From: Gonium pectorale
Taxonomy: Eukaryota > Chlorophyta > Chlorophyceae > Chlamydomonadales > Volvocaceae
Direction of reading: 5' to 3'
DNA: 60,957 nucleotides
Assembly (NCBI GenBank): GCA_001584585.1
Contig: LSYV01000006.1
Location: 545,285 to 606,241 of the forward strand
Within the stretch, counting starts at the first letter, position 1. Every line of letters begins with the position of its first letter. Shown here piece by piece: positions 57,183 through 60,957 of this stretch. The notes below the pieces were generated by a model, which did not search any database, was not told the DNA's origin, and worked only from the letters and a program-made list of their open reading frames with translations. A program made the translations under genes and the position numbers.

Positions 57183-60100
57183 CTAGCCCCTCTGCGGCCC
57201 CTGCCGCTGCCCCGGCCCGCCCTCCCGGCCGCCCTCCCCGCCGTCCTCCCCGGGCCGGTACACGTCCCGCCGCTGCACGCCGTACTTGTCCCGCAGCTGT
57301 CTGCACGGCACGTAGTCGCCCCGGCCGTCCATGCCCAGGAACAGTATGTACAGGTAGGGGTGCTGCAGTGGGTCGTTGCCGTACGCCTCGGCCCAGCTGC
57401 TGCCGCCCTCGGACTCGAGCTCGGGCGAGGAGAGCAGCTCTGATGGTGGTGATGGTGGTTGTGGTGGCGGTTAGTGGTGATGTTTGGGGGGGGGCGGGGA
57501 CGGGGGCTTCGAGTCTGGCTTTTAGGGTTTGCGGCGCGATGCAAGGCCGTCGGGCGGAGGTCAGGTTGGCGCGTACGTTTCGGTTCCAAATCTGCGAGGG
57601 CCCGCCCGGAAAGCATGCGACGAGGTGTGCCGTGTATGTCCTCAGTCCCCAGGCGCAAGTAACAGGATGCCGTGCAATGATGTGCCGTGTGCCGTACCCT
57701 CTGGGACGTATGCAACTGGCGGCAGGCGCGCGTCGTACTCCCAGTCGCGGGCGTCCACTAGCAGCTGTACGGCAGCGGGGCAGCCCGGGGTGACGCAGAA
57801 GGGAGGGAGGGGTGAGTGAGAAAGGGGAGAGCCGGGGCGACCTGGTCGTAGGTCCAGACACGAGCATGCTCCTTAAACTCACCAACGACTGCCCCGCTGC
57901 GCTCCCTGGCCCACACCGTACCCTCCCCCCCCGCAGCCCCCACGCAGCAGCGGTGCTGCGCAATGGAGCGTTCAGGAGTCCGCCCTCCCTTTCTCCTCAC
58001 CTCCCCTGCATCCCCTCTCCACCGGCCTCCCTCGCCCCCTCTGGCCCCCCTTGCACCCCCGCCCCCCGCCTCCCTGCCCCCTACCCCCCGGGCACCGCCC
58101 GTGCCTCCGCCTTACGTGGTAGAACACCTGCCGGGTGCCCTGCGCCAGGCTGTCCACCTTGGCCTGAGCAATCCAGTCCTCGCTCTCGCAGCAGGCTGGG
58201 TCCCAGCCCACCACCACGCCGCGGTAACCCAGCTCCCGGTGCAGCACGCGCTGGCCCAGCCGCAGCAGCGGACCGCTGCCGCCTGCGTCGAGGTGGGGGG
58301 TCCCGAAATGGACGCCAGCTGGGAGAGGGCCTGAGAGGCTGCGCAGTCTCGCGACTCGGCACATACCGTGAACCGTGCGCCCGGTTGCGTGAGGTTGCGT
58401 GAGCAGACCAGGTCGGCTCTCGGGGTTGAGTGGGACGCGCGGCCAGGGCGATGCTTCCGGGTCCGGCCCAACCGGCGATCCATGTCGTGCCGCACGGCTC
58501 CGCTGCCTCCGTGCCCCACTGCCTCTTCCGCCCCGCCCACCGGCTCGCACATCAGGCTCCTCTAGTCCAACCGGTCTTCAAACCCCAATTACACATCCCC
58601 TGCCGAGCGCGCACCCGAGGCGGGGGACGTGATGTCCCACTCCGCCGCCAGCGCCGCCGCCCGCTTGGCCTGCGCGTCCACCTCCCGCAGCAGGTCGCGG
58701 TAGCGGGCGGCCTCGGCGTAGCTGCGGGGGTGGGGTGGGGTGCAGGGCAAGACGGGCTGGGGTGGGGTGGGGTATCACTTGTTTTACAAGAGCGCACTGG
58801 CATCCAGCAGCATTCTCCCTCCTGCCAGCCAAGCTCATCCTGCAGGCGGGTGGACGGGGTGGCGGGTGGAAAAAGGGATTGGAGTGGCGCACTGACAGGG
58901 ACGTGGCGATGGAGTTCCTGCTTGTGCAGGGTCAGGGCGAGGAGAGGAAAGGGCTGGCGCAGTGAAGATGGGAAACGGGTCGAGACCAAGGGCTGAGGCG
59001 TGCTGTTTGAGATCTGGGCATTCACCGGGCTGCCGGCGACTCCCAGTGGCCCACCGCCGCCATCACATGCCCCGCCCCCCAGCTTCCGCCACTTCTGCAG
59101 TCCCTGCTCCTCGACCACGCCCGCAGCCCCATCCCCACCCCGCTTCGACACCCTGTCCCACCCTTCTCCTCCCCAAGCTCCCTCCACGCCCACGCCCTCC
59201 CAGACCCCCCTCCCTCCCGGCCCCTCCTCCCTCCCTCCCTCCCTCACTTCTCCGTTTCCACCGCCCGCTGCATCTCGCTCCGCAGCCGCAGTGCCTCCGC
59301 CGCGAAGTCCGCCGCCCCCAGCGTGGCGGTGGCGGCAGGCACCCCCGTGTTGCGGGCCTTGCGGTCCTTCATGGCCGCCACCGCCTCATCCACCTAGGGG
59401 GTGGGGGTGGGGGCGGGGGCGGGCGTGGGTGTGGGGTAGTGGGTTGAAATGCATTCTCACGTGGGTATGGGGTGTGGGTGGCGGATTAGAAGCGCTCTCG
59501 GGTCGTGGGGTTCAACAGCACGGCGACGGCTGGGTGCGTTCATAGCCCCATAATGGAGGGGGGGAGAGGCTGGAGGACAAGGGACCCCGAGCGCGGGGGC
59601 GTGGTTCGGCAGAGGCTCGGGAGCGTCAGGAGCGTCAGCCCCGGGAGGCAGCCAGCACCGGCCGCACGCTGGCTGGTGGCGGCCAGGGCGACCGTGCCGG
59701 CCCTTGCGCCATGTCGCGGCACGAGGCAAAAGCGTGGGCGGGCGGCGGGAGCACACAGCGCAGCTGCGGCCACGGGCGCGAGGGCTGGCCCGGTCCGCTG
59801 CGGCTGCCATGCCGGGCCGAGGCCGCCGCTGCGCCCCGGAGAGCGAGATGAGCTGGGGCTGGGACCTCGCAAATGGCGCTCCTTCTCCCCAAGGCGTGTA
59901 GCAGGGACCGCAGGCTGCCCTCCCCCCCTAGGCCCGTTCGCCCGCATCGCCTCCTGCGCGCCTCCTGCGCGCCTCCTGCGCGGAATGCCCTGATCTCCTG
60001 GCCATGCCACCCGGCCCCCGCGCCCCTCAACCAGCCGCCCCCGCGCTCCCGGCCCCGCCTCCCGGCCCGCACAGCCGCCGATCCACGCAGCCGCTACCTC

Positions 60101-60878
60101 AGAGCCCAGCCGGCAGCCAGGCCCCCACCCTCCCGCCTACTGCCACCCCAGCGGCCCTTGCCCCGCCCCCGCCCGCTCGTCCGCCCACCGAGGCTCACCC
60201 GCTGCCGCTTCTTCCGCACTTCCTGCGCCGCCTCGTACGCCTCGTAGTTGAGGCAGCGCTGCAGCTGAGTGTCCAGGTCCAGCTGAGGAGGAAGGGGGAC
60301 GATGGGCGGGTGGGCGGGTGGGTGGGCGGGCGGGCGGGCGGGCTATGGGAGGGTCGCCGCAGGTCACAGGTGTGGGTGTGGGGGTGGTGTATGGAGGCAA
60401 GGCTGGAGGCAGCGGGCGGAGGCACTAGGCGGCGGGGAGCGGGGCAGCAGCCAGGGGGGCCGGCGCAGCGCCGGGCGCGGGGCAAACGGCGGAGGGACGA
60501 TGGGCGGCTGGCATGCTCACTGGACGGGGTTGGGTGGGGCGGGCACGAGCATGGGTGTGGAGGAGGGTTTGGCGCCCGAGTGTACCTCTCGCCCCGAACG
60601 GGCGGGATCAGGATCAGGTCGAGGATTAGGAGCTGGGGTGGGGGTGCGGGTGGGATTCAGGGGTGCAATCCCCAGGTCCGCCACACACACGGACTGCATT
60701 TTGACAGCCCCGTGATACCGCAGCTCACACCGCGGCGCCCCTCACCCGCAGGTGTGTTCACATGGCGTCGCGAACATAGAGCGAGCGTGCGCGCGAACGC
60801 GGCTCCTGCACTACCGGTTCTGCTGTCTGGAGGGCAGCCCAGCCCAGCCCAGCCCAACTCAGCCAGCCCAGCTGCCAT
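57183..60878 (-). CDS. UVR-motif and YccV/HspQ-like domain protein
   Basis: Six resolved, phase-consistent exons: 60282-60199, 59393-59248, 58721-58615, 58282-58116, 57764-57698, 57439-57183 (stop TAG at 57185), 275 aa. The first part is helical with UVR-type pairs: LQRCLNYEAYEAAQEVRKKRQR, then LRSEMQRAVETENYAEAARYRDLLREVDAQ, rebuilt exactly across a splice site. The C-terminal part is a YccV/HspQ-like (hemimethylated-DNA-binding) fold: LRLGQRVLHRELGYRGVVVGWDP, FYHLLVDARDWEYDARLPPVAYVPEELL, HPYLYILFLGMDGRGDYVPCRQLRDKYG. Plants have a protein with this same pairing; the fold is linked to Clp protease substrates in bacteria (HspQ), so a chloroplast proteostasis role is possible but inferred. 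The N terminus is unresolved: ATG 60878 to donor 60746 encodes 44 Ala/Arg-rich residues that could be a transit peptide. That exon ends in phase 1 while exon 60282 starts in phase 0, so at least one exon is missing between them. Confidence 0.82.
60301..60352 (+). repeat. GGGCGGGT-rich simple repeat
   Basis: Irregular run of GGGCGGG and GGGTGGG units within the 5' intron region of the UVR/YccV gene; G-quadruplex-capable on the plus strand. Confidence 0.7.
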
Positions 60879-60957
60879 TGCAGCGTTAGGTCACTCGGGG
60901 TCCCCCAGGGCAGCGGGCGCCACGTAGCGGGGTCGTGTAGCGGGTCCTAAGCGTAAC

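Noticed and set aside
56984..57963. Alternative minus frames across the last UVR/YccV exon
   Set aside because: Only the third frame gives the conserved YILFLGMDGRGDYVP segment and a phase-correct stop.

Overview
The window looks like nuclear DNA of a volvocine (chlamydomonadalean) green alga. It is very GC-rich. Its genes are split into many short exons with GTGAG/GTAAG donors and C/T-rich GCAG acceptors. The proteins carry long Ala, Gly, Pro, Ser and Gln runs, TGTAA polyadenylation-like motifs follow some genes, and the gene set (thylakoid-lumen protein, organellar histidyl-tRNA synthetase, Aurora-like flagellate kinase, volvocine-type BTB and receptor-like kinase genes) fits an alga. I see no bacterial operon, CRISPR array, rRNA or convincing tRNA. 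Exon limits were set by hand by requiring GT..AG borders, matching phase and conserved protein motifs.

Layout, left to right. 1-1077: repeat DNA with a 156-bp fold-back element. 1078-3285 (+): two-exon BTB/BACK protein. 5415-5714 (+): single-exon 3CxxC (ZAR1-type) zinc protein. 6331-9617: two decayed non-LTR retrotransposon 3' pieces, both on the minus strand. 20995-10585 (-): a receptor-like protein kinase of about 17 or more exons, with a beta-helix-like ectodomain, one membrane helix rebuilt across an intron, and an intact TKL-type kinase domain. Its introns hold a further retrotransposon fragment and a 250-bp minisatellite. 21.0-25.5 kb: gene-poor transposon debris. 27870-25499 (-): secreted PC-esterase/TBL-like protein. 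34974-28792 (-): organellar histidyl-tRNA synthetase, fully resolved in ten exons. 35695-40546 (+): Aurora-like kinase in eight exons (780 aa), divergent from the synthetase across a 720-bp gap. 43309-47501 (+): Tat-type chloroplast lumen protein in eight exons (364 aa). 49483-53365 (+): 1,054-aa low-complexity protein of unknown function. 53.4-57.2 kb: gene-poor. 57183 to about 60878 (-): UVR-motif plus YccV/HspQ-like (hemimethylated-DNA-binding fold) protein whose first exons are not fully resolved.

The genes do not form one pathway; this is an ordinary mixed chromosomal segment. Two have organelle-targeting signals (synthetase and lumen protein; possibly also the UVR/YccV protein) and two are signalling kinases. 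Repeats explain much of what lies between genes. At least three short dispersed sequence families recur inside the window on both strands and probably mark unrecognised mobile elements.
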